From RGIG3009 sp045630285 (GTDB lineage: Bacteria > Bacillota > Clostridia > Oscillospirales > Acutalibacteraceae), in the NCBI GenBank assembly GCA_045630285.1, contig JAZQSX010000042.1:1-42085 (forward strand): DNA of 42,085 nt. Reading direction: 5' to 3'. The notes under the pieces were generated by a model, which ran no database searches, was not told where the DNA came from, and saw only the letters and a program-made list of their open reading frames with translations. A program made the position numbers and the translations under genes. Positions 23,113 through 33,200 of the stretch are shown piece after piece; within the stretch, counting starts at the first letter, position 1, and every line of letters begins with the position of its first letter.

Positions 23113-23186
23113 AATTTACTGCGCCGGTGTGTAAGGTTATAGATTATGCCGGTAACAGCTGACTAGCAATCTATAGGTTATTTTCC

Positions 23187-24263
23187 CTAGAACTCGTAGG
23201 TGTTAAATCCATATCCTGCGTTGCTTGAAAGGGTAATAACATCCTTGTCAACCTCAAAACCGCCTGTAACGCCTTTTTCAGGATCTGTAAAAGAAAAGAA
23301 TGAATCAAGATCAGCTGAAACAATATTGTCCTTTGCAACAACAACAGCAGCTGCAGCGGCTATGGCAAGCTTTGATTCAGACATACATCCAACAAGACAG
23401 GTTTTACCATATTCTTTTGCAATATCGCTAATTTGAAGTGCCGTGTAAATTCCGCCACATTTCATAAATTTAATATTAACTATATCACAGGCATCGTGTT
23501 CACAAACGATTCTTGCCTGCTCAGGAGAATGAACACTTTCATCGGCCATAATAGGAATTGGTGAAAGCTTTTTAATTTCAGCCATTCCGCGAATATCCCA
23601 AAAAGGAAGTGGTTGTTCCGCCTCGCTGATATTAAATTTCGCAATCTCATTGAGAACGTGTAACGAGGTTTCAATATCGTAGCCCTGATTTATATCAATT
23701 CTAAGATCTATTTCGTCACCAACCGCTTTTCTGATTTCGCGCAAAACCTCGATATCCTTGTTTGGCTCAATTCCGCATTTAATTTTAAGTATTCTAAACC
23801 CCTGATTAACGCGCTCAACACATTCTTTCACCATTTCTTCGATAGTATCAATGCCTATAGTAATATCTGTTTGTAGAGAATCGGTTTTTGCACCAAGCAG
23901 CACATGAACAGCTTTTCCCTCTTTTTTGCCAATTATATCATAGCAGGCAACATCAATAGCTGCCTTTGCAGCAGGGTTAAACAAAAGTGTTTTTTCCATT
24001 TTTTCGTGAATTGCTGCTATATCGGTAGGATCCATTCCAATAAGGCTCGGTTTCATAAATTCAATCGCAGCAACAACAGTATCCAAAGTTTCGCCTGCAA
24101 CAAGAGGAGCGGGAGCGGCCTCTCCAAGTCCGTAAATTCCGCTGTCTGTAATGATTTTAGTGTATATTCTGCTTGAACGGTCAGAGCCGGTTCCAAATGC
24201 AATTTTAAACACTTTTCTTCTCTTAAAGCTAACAAGCTTTGTTTGAATATCAATGATTTTCAT
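23187..24263 (-). CDS. Dipeptide epimerase of the enolase superfamily (L-Ala-D/L-Glu epimerase type)
   Basis: 358 residues. The capping domain (FKIAFGTGSDRSS, GEAAPAP) leads into a barrel with the KxK acid/base pair at Lys160 and Lys162 (LKIKCG), metal ligands D190 (RIDIN), E216 (AEQP) and D241 (MADES), and Lys265/268 on the other side (NIKFMKCGG). The CMSESKLAIAAAAAV strand and the later ADLDSF motif match Ala-Glu dipeptide epimerases, which convert murein peptides to forms that peptidases can use. The gene is notably AT-rich (33% GC by hand count of 23281-23340, against 67% in 22501-22560), so it may be acquired. It has its own strong promoter and terminator. Specificity for Ala-Glu is likely but not certain. 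Confidence 0.85.
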   Translation of the reverse strand: MKIIDIQTKLVSFKRRKVFKIAFGTGSDRSSRIYTKIITDSGIYGLGEAAPAPLVAGETLDTVVAAIEFMKPSLIGMDPTDIAAIHEKMEKTLLFNPAAKAAIDVACYDIIGKKEGKAVHVLLGAKTDSLQTDITIGIDTIEEMVKECVERVNQGFRILKIKCGIEPNKDIEVLREIRKAVGDEIDLRIDINQGYDIETSLHVLNEIAKFNISEAEQPLPFWDIRGMAEIKKLSPIPIMADESVHSPEQARIVCEHDACDIVNIKFMKCGGIYTALQISDIAKEYGKTCLVGCMSESKLAIAAAAAVVVAKDNIVSADLDSFFSFTDPEKGVTGGFEVDKDVITLSSNAGYGFNTYEF

Positions 24264-24300
24264 TTAACCACTCTTTCCGCCATGATTTTACAACCACCTA

Positions 24301-24329
24301 ATTTTATAATAAACAAACTTTCTTGTCAA
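24301..24329 (-). promoter_or_regulatory. Promoter of the epimerase gene
   Basis: Minus strand TTGACA (24324-24329), 17-bp spacer, TAAAAT (24301-24306). Confidence 0.7.
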
Positions 24330-24444
24330 TGAAACTACAGATGCTTGTATGAGAACATTTTTGAATGTTGGATAAAAAGAAAGATTCCCATTGGGACATT
24401 TAAAACAAGTGTAAGTCACCTAAGCGTGATTGAATCTTGGGAAC

Positions 24445-24472
24445 AATTGATTTTCGCTTTGCGAAATCAATT
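24445..24472. repeat. Small palindromic element in AT-rich intergenic DNA
   Basis: AATTGATTT and AAATCAATT arms around a GC-containing core (TCGC-TTT-GCG) make a hairpin with one bulge. There is no T tract, so it is not an obvious terminator. The rest of 24330-24512 shows no gene. Confidence 0.45.
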
Positions 24473-24512
24473 CAGCCAAAACTGCACCACTGCCCCCAAA
24501 AGGTTCATAGTA

Positions 24513-24552
24513 AAGTAAAAATAAACCGCGAGAATTTTTTCTCGCGGTTTAT
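24513..24552 (-). terminator. Terminator of the tRNA-Pro gene
   Basis: 12-bp stem 24521-24532 with 24541-24552; on the minus strand it directly follows the tRNA and is followed by a T-rich stretch. Confidence 0.85.
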
Positions 24553-24554
24553 TT

Positions 24555-24630
24555 TGGTCGGAGTGACAGGATTTGAACCTGCGGCATCCTGCTCCCAAAG
24601 CAGGCGCGCTACCAACTGCGCCACACCCCG
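24555..24630 (-). tRNA. tRNA-Pro (anticodon TGG)
   Basis: Read on the minus strand it starts CGGGGTGTGGCGCAGTTGG; the 7-bp acceptor stem (one G-T) pairs with CACTCCG, D-arm, anticodon loop CTTTGGGAG, GGTTCAAATCC T-arm and an encoded CCA end (24555-24557) are all present. Length is 76 nt including CCA. Confidence 0.97.
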
Positions 24631-24659
24631 ATAGGGATAATAACATCCAATGTTTCCTC

Positions 24660-24688
24660 ATTATAATGCTTTTTGGGGATGGTGTCAA
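24660..24688 (-). promoter_or_regulatory. Promoter of the tRNA-Pro gene
   Basis: A perfect consensus on the minus strand: TTGACA (24683-24688), 17-bp spacer, TATAAT (24660-24665). Confidence 0.85.
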
Positions 24689-24753
24689 GAGCTTACAAGG
24701 GACAGGCAAAAATCGACGCCGTTTTGCATAGGGTGTGGGGAGGAGGCGAGACG

Positions 24754-25482
24754 ATGTTCTTTTTGGCTTTGTGGGACGCCGTGTCCCGCATGTTTTTTAT
24801 GGCGTTGCAGGTGGTCAATTCCGGATCCTTTCCGCGCCCGCTGACCGCCCAGCAGGAGCAGGCGTATTTGGTTGCGTATCACGAAAAAGGCGATCTCGAG
24901 GCTCGGGGAAAATTGGTGGAGCATAACCTGCGCCTGGTCGCACACATTATCAAAAAATACTACAGTTCGGTGCGGGATCAGGATGATCTCATTTCTATCG
25001 GAACGATTGGACTTATCAAAGCGGTGAACACCTTTGATCATACCAAAGGTGTTCGCTTGGCGACCTACGCCTCACGGTGCGTGGAAAATGAGATATTGAT
25101 GCACTTTCGTGCCTCACGCAAAACGGCGCAGGACGTTTCGATCATGGAGCCGATCGAAACCGATAAAGAGGGGCATACGCTGACGCTGATGGACGTGATC
25201 GCAGCGGAGGATACGATCGCTGACGACCTGGAAATGAAGGTGAATGCGACCAAGCTGTACCGCTATATGGAGGAAACGCTGACCGATCGTGAAAAAGAGA
25301 TCATCGATTGGCGCTACGGGCTGACACGGCAGCCGATGACACAGCGTGAAGTTGCCAGAAAGCTGAATATTTCACGCAGCTACGTGTCACGCATCGAAAA
25401 AAAAGCGTTGGAAAAAATGAGAAAACGGTTTGAGCGCGGCGATGTAAAGTACCCCGTCGGCACGAGAAAGCAGCGGCTATAA
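24754..25482 (+). CDS. sigK: RNA polymerase sporulation sigma factor SigK (pro-sigma-K)
   Basis: 242 residues, full length. The hydrophobic N-terminal ~25 residues (MFFLALWDAVSRMFFMALQV) are a pro-sequence like that of Bacillus subtilis pro-sigma-K, which tethers the factor to the membrane until SpoIVFB cleaves it. Region 2 (HNLRLVAHIIKKYYSSVRD, DDLISIGTIGLIKAVNTFD, RLATYASRCVENEILMHFR) and region 4 (TDREKEIIDWRYGL, MTQREVARKLNISRSYVSRI) are intact. Sigma-K drives late mother-cell genes in sporulation. The gene is not split by a skin-type element. Start at ATG 24754 follows GGGGAGGAGG. The presence of sigK suggests that the organism makes spores or recently could. Confidence 0.95.
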   Translation: MFFLALWDAVSRMFFMALQVVNSGSFPRPLTAQQEQAYLVAYHEKGDLEARGKLVEHNLRLVAHIIKKYYSSVRDQDDLISIGTIGLIKAVNTFDHTKGVRLATYASRCVENEILMHFRASRKTAQDVSIMEPIETDKEGHTLTLMDVIAAEDTIADDLEMKVNATKLYRYMEETLTDREKEIIDWRYGLTRQPMTQREVARKLNISRSYVSRIEKKALEKMRKRFERGDVKYPVGTRKQRL

Positions 25483-25514
25483 CCGATTAAATTTGTTTAT
25501 TTTTGATTTTAGTG

Positions 25515-25543
25515 TAGACAAGTGAGAAAAATTTGTGTACAAT
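25515..25543 (+). promoter_or_regulatory. Promoter of the foldase-like lipoprotein gene
   Basis: TAGACA (25515-25520), 17-bp spacer, TACAAT (25538-25543), 35 nt before the ATG; the AAGGAGG ribosome binding site follows. Confidence 0.65.
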
Positions 25544-25578
25544 GAGGATATTGTAGATTTCTAAGGAGGATATCGTAT

Positions 25579-26958
25579 ATGACTTTCAAAAAGCTGATGC
25601 GCCCGGTAATGGCAGTGCTGCTTGTGGCGGCGTGCCTGCTGTGTGCCGCTTGCTCGACCCCCCGGGTCGCAATGACGGTCGGCGACAAAGAATATGAAAT
25701 GGGCGATTATCTGGCGTATATGTACCTGACGGCTCAGCCGAACTCGTGGCTGTATCAGTACTATGCACAGCAGATGGGTACCGGTATTTTGAACACCACG
25801 GATCTGGGCTTGACCTACGGGGATTCCACCGAGCCGATCACTCTGTCTGACTACATCCAGAAGTCCACTCAGGACACGATCTTCCGTCAGCGTGCATTGG
25901 AGCTGATGCTCAAAGAAGAGAAGATCGAGTGGGATGCGGAAGAGCTGGCTGAGGTAGAGAAGCAGATCAAGGAAGCGAACCTGCCGAAGGACGCTTTCAT
26001 TGAGCTTGGCTTCAACAACGATCGTTATCTCAACGCTTACAAAGCGATCACCCTCAACGAGATGTCGTTGTTCAACGGTCGCTACAACAAGGGCGGCACG
26101 CAGGAAGTGCCTGAGACCGAGATCCGCAAGTACTTCGATGAGAACTACTACAGCTATTTCATCATCGAGGAAGCGCTGACCAACAGCAGCGGTGCTGCGG
26201 TCGACGGTGCCGACAAGTACAAGGAGCTTCTCGGCAAGCTCACCGAAGAGTTCGCTGCTTACGAGGCGAAGGACAGAACGGTAGAGAACTTCCAGAAGCT
26301 GTACCGCAAGTACCTGAAGGAAAAGGAAGTCCTGCAGGCGGAGATCAAGGCGGAAGCTGACAAGAAGAAGGAAGAAGCCGACAAGAATTCGCAGACGACT
26401 ACGAAGCCCGGTTCCGGCACGACGACTACGGCGAAGCCGACCACGACCACCACGACCACGAAGGCTACCACCACGACCACCACGACGGTTGCTACGACAA
26501 CGGTGGGCGCTACGACGACCGTAACCGGTGCCGGCGGTACGACCACGACCACGACCGCTAACAAGAACGAGTCGACGGATAAGGAAGAGAACAAGGAAGA
26601 GGAAAAGACCTTGAACCGTACGGACGTTGTTGGCGAAAATATGGACGAGGAACTGCTCAAAAAGGTGAAGGAGATCAAAGAGGGCGACATCGACATCAAG
26701 GAATACAAGAAGGGCGGCACCACCAAGACGGTGGCTCTGATCTTCCGCTTGGATCCCGAAGAGCAGCGCGGCAAGGATAAGGACGGCAAGGAAATCGATT
26801 ACTACGAGGACAATCGTGACCAGACCTTGCAGCTCCTGAAGTATGACGCTTTCAACGCCGACGTTGAAGCCAAGGTCAAGGCTCTCAGAGCGACTGCCGA
26901 GCTGAACGAAAGCGCATTCGATTCCGTTGAAATGGCAAAAATGCTTGGTTTCGAATAA
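25579..26958 (+). CDS. Foldase-like (SurA/PrsA-type) lipoprotein with Thr-rich linker
   Basis: 459 residues. A signal peptide ends at the lipobox LLCAAC, so it sits on the outer side of the membrane. Residues ~30-250 are helical and resemble the N-terminal chaperone domain of SurA/PrsA-type proteins (TVGDKEYEMGDYLAY, ALELMLKEEKIEWDAEELAE, NEMSLFNGRYNKGGTQEVPE then EIRKYFDENYYSY). I see no parvulin PPIase core. A Thr-rich tract follows (~residues 273-328), then a further helical part that includes IKEGDIDIKEYKKGG and ends SAFDSVEMAKMLGFE. A strong AAGGAGG precedes the ATG. The likely role is folding or quality control of exported proteins; it is inferred from the N-terminal domain only. Confidence 0.7.
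   Translation: MTFKKLMRPVMAVLLVAACLLCAACSTPRVAMTVGDKEYEMGDYLAYMYLTAQPNSWLYQYYAQQMGTGILNTTDLGLTYGDSTEPITLSDYIQKSTQDTIFRQRALELMLKEEKIEWDAEELAEVEKQIKEANLPKDAFIELGFNNDRYLNAYKAITLNEMSLFNGRYNKGGTQEVPETEIRKYFDENYYSYFIIEEALTNSSGAAVDGADKYKELLGKLTEEFAAYEAKDRTVENFQKLYRKYLKEKEVLQAEIKAEADKKKEEADKNSQTTTKPGSGTTTTAKPTTTTTTTKATTTTTTTVATTTVGATTTVTGAGGTTTTTTANKNESTDKEENKEEEKTLNRTDVVGENMDEELLKKVKEIKEGDIDIKEYKKGGTTKTVALIFRLDPEEQRGKDKDGKEIDYYEDNRDQTLQLLKYDAFNADVEAKVKALRATAELNESAFDSVEMAKMLGFE
26394..26561 (+). repeat. Thr-codon tract in the foldase-like gene
   Basis: A low-complexity run of ACG and ACC codons encodes a Thr-rich linker broken by KP, KA, VA and GAGG. It is in frame and separates two folded parts of the protein; repeated ACG/ACC makes it prone to length variation. 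Confidence 0.85.
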
Positions 26959-26977
26959 TTTTACAGTATCAAATTGC

Positions 26978-27012
26978 TCCCCCGACCGGATATGCCGGTC
27001 GGGGGATTTTTT
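26978..27012 (+). terminator. Rho-independent terminator
   Basis: 12-bp perfect stem 26978-26989 with 26995-27006, followed by ATTTTTT. Confidence 0.92.
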
Positions 27013-27100
27013 GCGCTGTAGCGGTATTTTTGGGACAAAAACAGACGACAACACATAGCGAATGTGTCTGAAATCGTTAGGATTTTACCTGATTTAACAA

Positions 27101-27129
27101 TAGAAATTTGCGGGATTCTGTGCTATAAC
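27101..27129 (+). promoter_or_regulatory. Candidate promoter of the giant secreted protein gene
   Basis: TAGAAA (27101-27106), 17-bp spacer, TATAAC (27124-27129), giving a ~115-nt leader. A second match (TTGGTT-17-TATTAA, 27204-27232) would start transcription almost at the ribosome binding site, so it is less likely. Confidence 0.35.
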
Positions 27130-27153
27130 GGAAATAAGAGGAACGCAAAAAAA

Positions 27154-27183
27154 CAGGAGGATTTTACTATCGAAATCCCCCTG
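27154..27183 (+). other. Hairpin in the leader of the giant gene
   Basis: An 11-bp stem with one mismatch (27154-27164 with 27173-27183) lies in the untranslated leader, with no T tract. It may be an RNA regulatory structure; no known riboswitch consensus fits. Confidence 0.35.
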
Positions 27184-27249
27184 CAGGCGATGATCCTTAT
27201 AAGTTGGTTATATAAAGTGTGGAATGTATTAACGAAGGGGAGTTTGTGT

Positions 27250-30200
27250 ATGAAGCACACACTGAAGCGTTCATTGGCGTACCTGCTGTCGGTGGCATTG
27301 GTGGTGACGTGCGCAGTGTCCGGCCTGGTGCTGCCGATTGCGGCTGAATCAGCGGAGGCGCAGAGCACGGTTACTAACCTGCTCGCAAACGGTGATTTTG
27401 AACAGGGCACCACCGGTTGGGACAATTGCGCCGATATGATCAAGGAAGGAGTAGGCTACGGCGGTAGCAAGGGCCTTGCCTACGATACGCACGGGTATAG
27501 CGCCTTCGCTACGTGGCAGGGCAACCTCGCTCTCGAGCCGCACAGTGTTTACCGTGTGACCTATCGGTATCACGGTGCGCCCGTCTGCATCTATCCGGCA
27601 GGCACCAAGACCGATGTGAGCGATTTCGGTCTCAAGACCGCCACGAAGGACTACGGTGATTGGGCGACACGCATCGTGTATTTCACGACGGGCGCAAACC
27701 CCGTTCTGTCGAGTGTCCGCTTCGGTCGCACGACGGCGGACACGACGGGCACGACCTACATCGACGATGTCGTCATCGAGAAATTCACCGAAAATGTCAA
27801 CCAGATCGTCGGCGGTGATTTCGAGAGCCATTCCGTGTCGTGGTTGGAAGCCATCACGAACTCGCAGGTGATGGAGCTGGTGCCCGACCCGCTTGATGCG
27901 ACGAACACGGTCGCGCTCTGCACAAAGGATAATCACGGGTACTACAAGTATCTCCGTCTCTTACCTGCGCGCCGTTATCGCTTGTCCTTCAAGCACTACG
28001 GCGAGTCCCTCAAATTCCAGTTTGACAAGACGGTCGGTCTAAAGACCGACGGCAGCGCCCTCGGCGGCTGGGAAACCACGGGCAGACACGACGAGTGGAC
28101 GACCGTGTCGCTTGAATTCGACACCTTCAACCAGAACGTCGTCACCTCGAACGGCGCGTACCAGCTGATCTTCGGCTACGGCGTCGGCGCGTACATCGAC
28201 GACGTCTCGCTCGTGACGATCCCGTCGGTGACGAGTCTGACGCTGAACGCTTCGGAGCTGTCGCTGCGCACGGGTAAAAAATATCAGCTTACCTACACGA
28301 TGACCCCCGCTGACGCGCCCGTCCCCGGCGGTGCGCTGACGTGGTCGTCCGACAGCCCCGACGTCGTCTCGGTGACGGCGGACGGTCAGCTTTTCGTGCG
28401 CGGCAACGCGGGTCAGAGTGCGATCATCACGCTCTCGAACCCTTGCATCTCTGCGTCCTGCACCGTCACCATCCCGACGGACGATCCCGCCGTGGACGCA
28501 TTCTTTAAGGATAGCGGCATCGGTACGTACACCGTGACCGCCCTCAATTTCGACAAGATCATCGCCTCGGAAGCCGCCTACACGGCGCTGACTGCGGCGC
28601 AGAAGGAATACATCACCGAGCTGCTCCCCGTCGGTCGTGATTACCCCGACCTCCTCGCCAAAGCGAAGGAGAAGCAGGCGGAGCTTGCTGCCGACTGGGC
28701 GAACTATTACGCTTGTGACGGTGCGGGCGCTCCATACACGGCGGTGGATTTCAACAACTGCCTCTGGATCGCGCAGGCGGCCGAGGAATGGGCGGCGATG
28801 AGCGATTCCACCAAAGCACTCGTCAACGCGCAGGTGCAGACCGCCTCGGGGATGACCTTTGACAGAATGCTCGCCGACGCATGTGCGCTACTGCCCGCGC
28901 GCGAAGCGGACGACGAAGCACCCGAGGGTAACGACGGTGCGACTGCACCCGTCGAGCCCGAAGATACTGTTGAGCCGGGCAAGATCGTCAGCAGCGGCTC
29001 GACCTCCATCACGATCTCCAACGACTGGCGTGACAGCGTCGAGATCCCCGATTATGCGTATTCTATCGCCATCGTTGGCGATACGCAGGTGATCACCGAC
29101 CGCTCGCCCGAGGGTCTAAAGAAAATCTACGACTGGATTCTTGCGAACAAAGAGGCGAAGAACATTCAGTTCGTTGCGGGCCTCGGCGACATCACCGAGC
29201 ACAACACCGAGGACGAATGGACGATCGCCGCGGAGCAGATTCTGCGTCTGAAGGGCGAAATTCCCTTCTCGGTCGTGTACGGTAACCACGATGTGTACAA
29301 CTACAGCACTGCGCTGTACAACCAATATCTGTCCGTAGATGCGCAGTTCAGCCATCTGTCCTCCGACCGTTACGGTCTGTACGAAGAGGGCAAAACGGAC
29401 AACACTTGGCAGCTCTTTGAAGTCGGCGACGTCAAGTATATGATGATCACGCTGGAGTTCGGTCCGAGCCACGAGGTGCTCGCGTGGGCGGGCGAGGTGT
29501 GCGATGCGCATCCCGACCGCAACGTCATCATCACGACCCACGCCTACCTCGACGGCAAGGGCTACGTTATGAACGAAAACCACAGCGGCAGCCCCCACAT
29601 CAAGGGCGGCGACACCTACGGCACCACCATTTGGGAAGAACTGGTCAGTACGCACGACAACATCGTGCTGGCGTTCTCGGGTCACGTTACCGCCGACAAG
29701 GCGATGACGCGCCAGGAAATCGGTAAATACGGTCAGATCGTCACCCAAACGGTGAGCAACCCGCAGACCATCGACGACCAGTCGATGCTCACGGGTATGG
29801 TCACGATGCTATACTTCTCGGAGGACGGCACGAAGATGACCGTTTCCGACTACTCGACCATTCAGGAGAAATTCTATGGCGAACCCTACACGGTGACCGT
29901 CGACAAGGCGCAGCACCGTCACAAGCCGTCGACCGATCAGTGGTCAGCCGACCTCGGCTCGCACTGGTACGCCTGCTCCTGTGGCGACAAGGCGAACGAA
30001 GCCCCTCATGCGTTTACTGCGTGGGAGTTGACCTCGACCGACGGCGTGCAGCAGCGTCTGTGCGCGATCTGCGAATATACGCAGACACTCACCGTGCCCG
30101 CCCTGTTCACCGAAGTCGAGCTGCACCGTGCGAGCACGCACGTGTGGTCGTACGATGAGAACAACCACTGGCTGACCTGCTCTTGTGGGGAGGAAAACGT

Positions 30201-33200
30201 GAGTATGGACGAGCATCTGTGGACCGCGTGGGAGAAGACGGGCACCGCCTCGTCGGCTTCCATCTTCCGTGAGGATAACGTCATCACGCTGTCAAGTTAT
30301 CTTGAAGGCGCGCCCATCTCGAACGGTGTCGGCGTGCTTGACCCGAGTGCGAACGCGGATGCCGTCGCCCTCGGCGACACCTTTGCCGCCGAACTCAAAG
30401 CGAACATCATCGCCGACTTCGAAAAGGAAGGCGACAAGATGGTACACGTCTCGTCCTTCACCATCATCGACGGTATGGTCTATATGACCTACTATGCGAA
30501 CACCGCTACGGCAGCGGAGAGTGCAGCGCATCAGGAAGCTCGCTTTGCGTACTGTCCCGTTGATGATCCGTCGGATATGACCGTCATCACCATCCAGAAG
30601 GTGGGTGACACCGTCGAAGGCCAGAAGGTCGAGATGCTGTACGACACCATTCTGATGAACAAGGACACGAGCGAGATCTTCATTATGTGGACCGCCAAGA
30701 CCTCGCAGTATTACCGTTTCTATCGCGTGTTTGACGTGGCGACGGGTGAGCTTGGTCCGATCCGCGTCAACCGCTTCAAGGCGGGCGACGTCACCAACGA
30801 CTTCTCCATCAGCGGTGTCCGCAAAGCGCTCAAGGCGAACGGGATGAACACCCGCTGGATGCTGTCCGACATCGGTATTATGCAGAAGCTGACCTCCCGC
30901 GTGGAGGACGGCGTCACGTGGTACTACACGGGTGCCTACATCTGGCAGTTTAACTGCATCATCAAGAGTAAGGACCTCATCACGTGGGAATTTGTCGCCG
31001 CTCCCGATTTTGACAACCAGAGCGAGTACGAAAACGCCACCTACGTGCTGGGTGACAAGGTGTACTACTTCGTCCGCCAGTACGACGGCAACTCTACTTT
31101 CGACGACGAAGGCAACAAGGTCAAGTGTGCCACGGGCTTCCTGACGGCGTACGACCTCGTGGGTAAGACGTGGGATGCGCCGCTGGAGATCAAGGATTGC
31201 CAGTCCCGTTCGGACTTCTTCTACTACAACGGTGAGCTGTACCTGATGCATGCGCCGAAAAACCGCAACGGCATCGGCTTCGTCCGCATCGACACCGAGA
31301 ACATCGGAAACAGCGAAGCGGTGCTGGTCGCAGATATGCAGAGCAGCTGCTTCTATCCGTTTGCGATGGTGTACGGCAACGATCTGTACATCTCCTACAC
31401 GGTCAACCGTCAGCACATCCGTCTGGCGAAGGTCGATCTCTCGACCTATTTCGGTGTCAACGAGACCCCGATCGCAGCGCTGCCCGAAACCACCCCCGAT
31501 ATGACCGAAGAGGAAGAGGTCGAGGACGATCTCGATGTGTGGGAGCGCTTCTGCCCCTGCGGTGCGTCGGAGTACAAGGCGCTGCCGATGGGTATGCCGA
31601 CCGAAACCGATACGGATAAGAACCTCATCTATGGCAAAATCGACCAGAACGTCGGCCTCGGTGCGACGGAGAGCACGACTGTGACCAAGACGGTGGCGGT
31701 CGATCTCAAAGCGGGTAGCCGCTATGCGCTGCGCTTCACCGCCAAGGGCGGCACGGGCAAGGTAGAACTCGTCGGTATCGCGGGCGCTGCGGTGACGACG
31801 GTCGTCAACGATGCGTGGCGCACCTACCAGTATCTCTTCACCCCGACCACCGACCTGACAACCCTCGATATCAAATTTACCCGCACGGGTGCGACCCGCT
31901 TCGATGCGGTGAATATCCAGCTTCTGGAAGCGCCGCAGGATGGCACCTTCAACCTGTTCCCCGGTGCGGATATGACGGTGGAGAACGTCGTTTTTGCCAC
32001 GGCAACCAGCGGTTTGGGTCCGGTATATAATGCTCCTGCTTCACACGCGACCGATCCCACCGATAGCAGTAATACCGTACTGTATCTGCCCAAGGGCAAA
32101 GCTGCCTACTTCCAACTCAACAACGCACTCAAGGGTCTCCAGCTCAACAGCGATATGTACCTGGAGATCACCTTCCGCCGTACCGGCGGTGCGACGCGTC
32201 TGCGTAAGAACTGGGGTGCGAACTTCCCGATTTATATCGGTGACCAGGAAGCCGCGACGGCAGATGGTGTGTGGGAGACCTACACCTACTACGTCGCACC
32301 CGGCTCCGCTGATCTGATCTACGGCAGCGGCGCGTGGGGCAGCCAGCACATCAGCTTCTACGCCCCGAATGCGGATGCCTACATCGACGACATCGTCATC
32401 CGCGAGGTGCCGCGTATCGAAAGCGTGTCCTTCAAGGACGGCAACGTCAAGGTACAGGCAAACACGACGGCGCAGAACCTCGAGGATCAGCTCGTCATCA
32501 CGCCGCCGACGGCGTGCCCGCTGGATCTTACGAACCTCACGTGGTCGATTGCAAACACCACGACCAACAAGTGGAACCCGACCGATGCGAAGTTTAACGG
32601 CACCGAATTCGAGGCCGTGACGCTCAGTGGCAGCACCGTGACCATTGCGCCGCAGGGTCAGAACGGTCATATGACCGAGATCTGGTCGCTCGAGAACGTT
32701 AGACCCACCGTCACCGTGACGGTGAGTGAGACCGTGTCGGTTACCGCCCCGATCGAGTGGGTGTACGCCGACGAGGTATTCAACTGGGATATCGACAACA
32801 CGCTCGAGATGCCGCAAAGCACCATCGACGCCTACGTGACGTACGAAAACGGCACCGACGGCAACAAGGTGCTCTCGCTCCCGACCGCCAAAGATTTCAC
32901 CATCTTTGCGAAGCCCGAAATGTTCCTCGAGCCCAACACGCGGTATCTCCTTTCCTATCGCTCCAAGGCGGTGGCAGGGGACACGGGCCGCGTATACGCC
33001 TATATGTCCAACCAGACCGGTATCGCCCCGCTGAACAACCCGACGGGCAAGGCGATCTTGGAAAGCAACAACACCACGGGTGATTGGGTCACCAATGCGG
33101 CGATCTTTGAGACGAATGATGCGCCTGCTAACGATCGCAACTATTCCGTGATGTTCCAGCGCTACGGTGCCGGTACGAACAACGTGATGGTGGATGATAT

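Noticed and set aside
24330..24520. Possible att site (repeat of the tRNA-Pro 3' end) next to the AT-rich gene
   Set aside because: I looked for a second copy of the tRNA end around 22980-23190 and near 24330-24520 and saw none, so no integration boundary can be claimed.
24467..24709. Minus-strand frame of 80 codons over the tRNA-Pro gene
   Set aside because: It is simply the tRNA and its flanks read as protein (the GCGAVGSAPALGAG part is the tRNA body).
24690..24753. Sigma-E-type promoter before sigK
   Set aside because: A CATAGGGT-like -10 exists, but there is no convincing -35 at the right spacing, so I do not list it.
25561..27054. Minus-strand frame of 497 codons opposite the foldase-like gene
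   Set aside because: Arg/Leu/Val-rich antisense translation of Thr and Glu codons; it runs across a terminator and has no recognisable domain.
27140..27190. Possible c-di-GMP or other known riboswitch
   Set aside because: Only the short ACGCAAA fits; the conserved helices and the second half of the aptamer are missing.
30292..31416. Minus-strand frame of 374 codons
   Set aside because: Same reason: antisense to the propeller region of the giant protein, no domain and no ribosome binding site.
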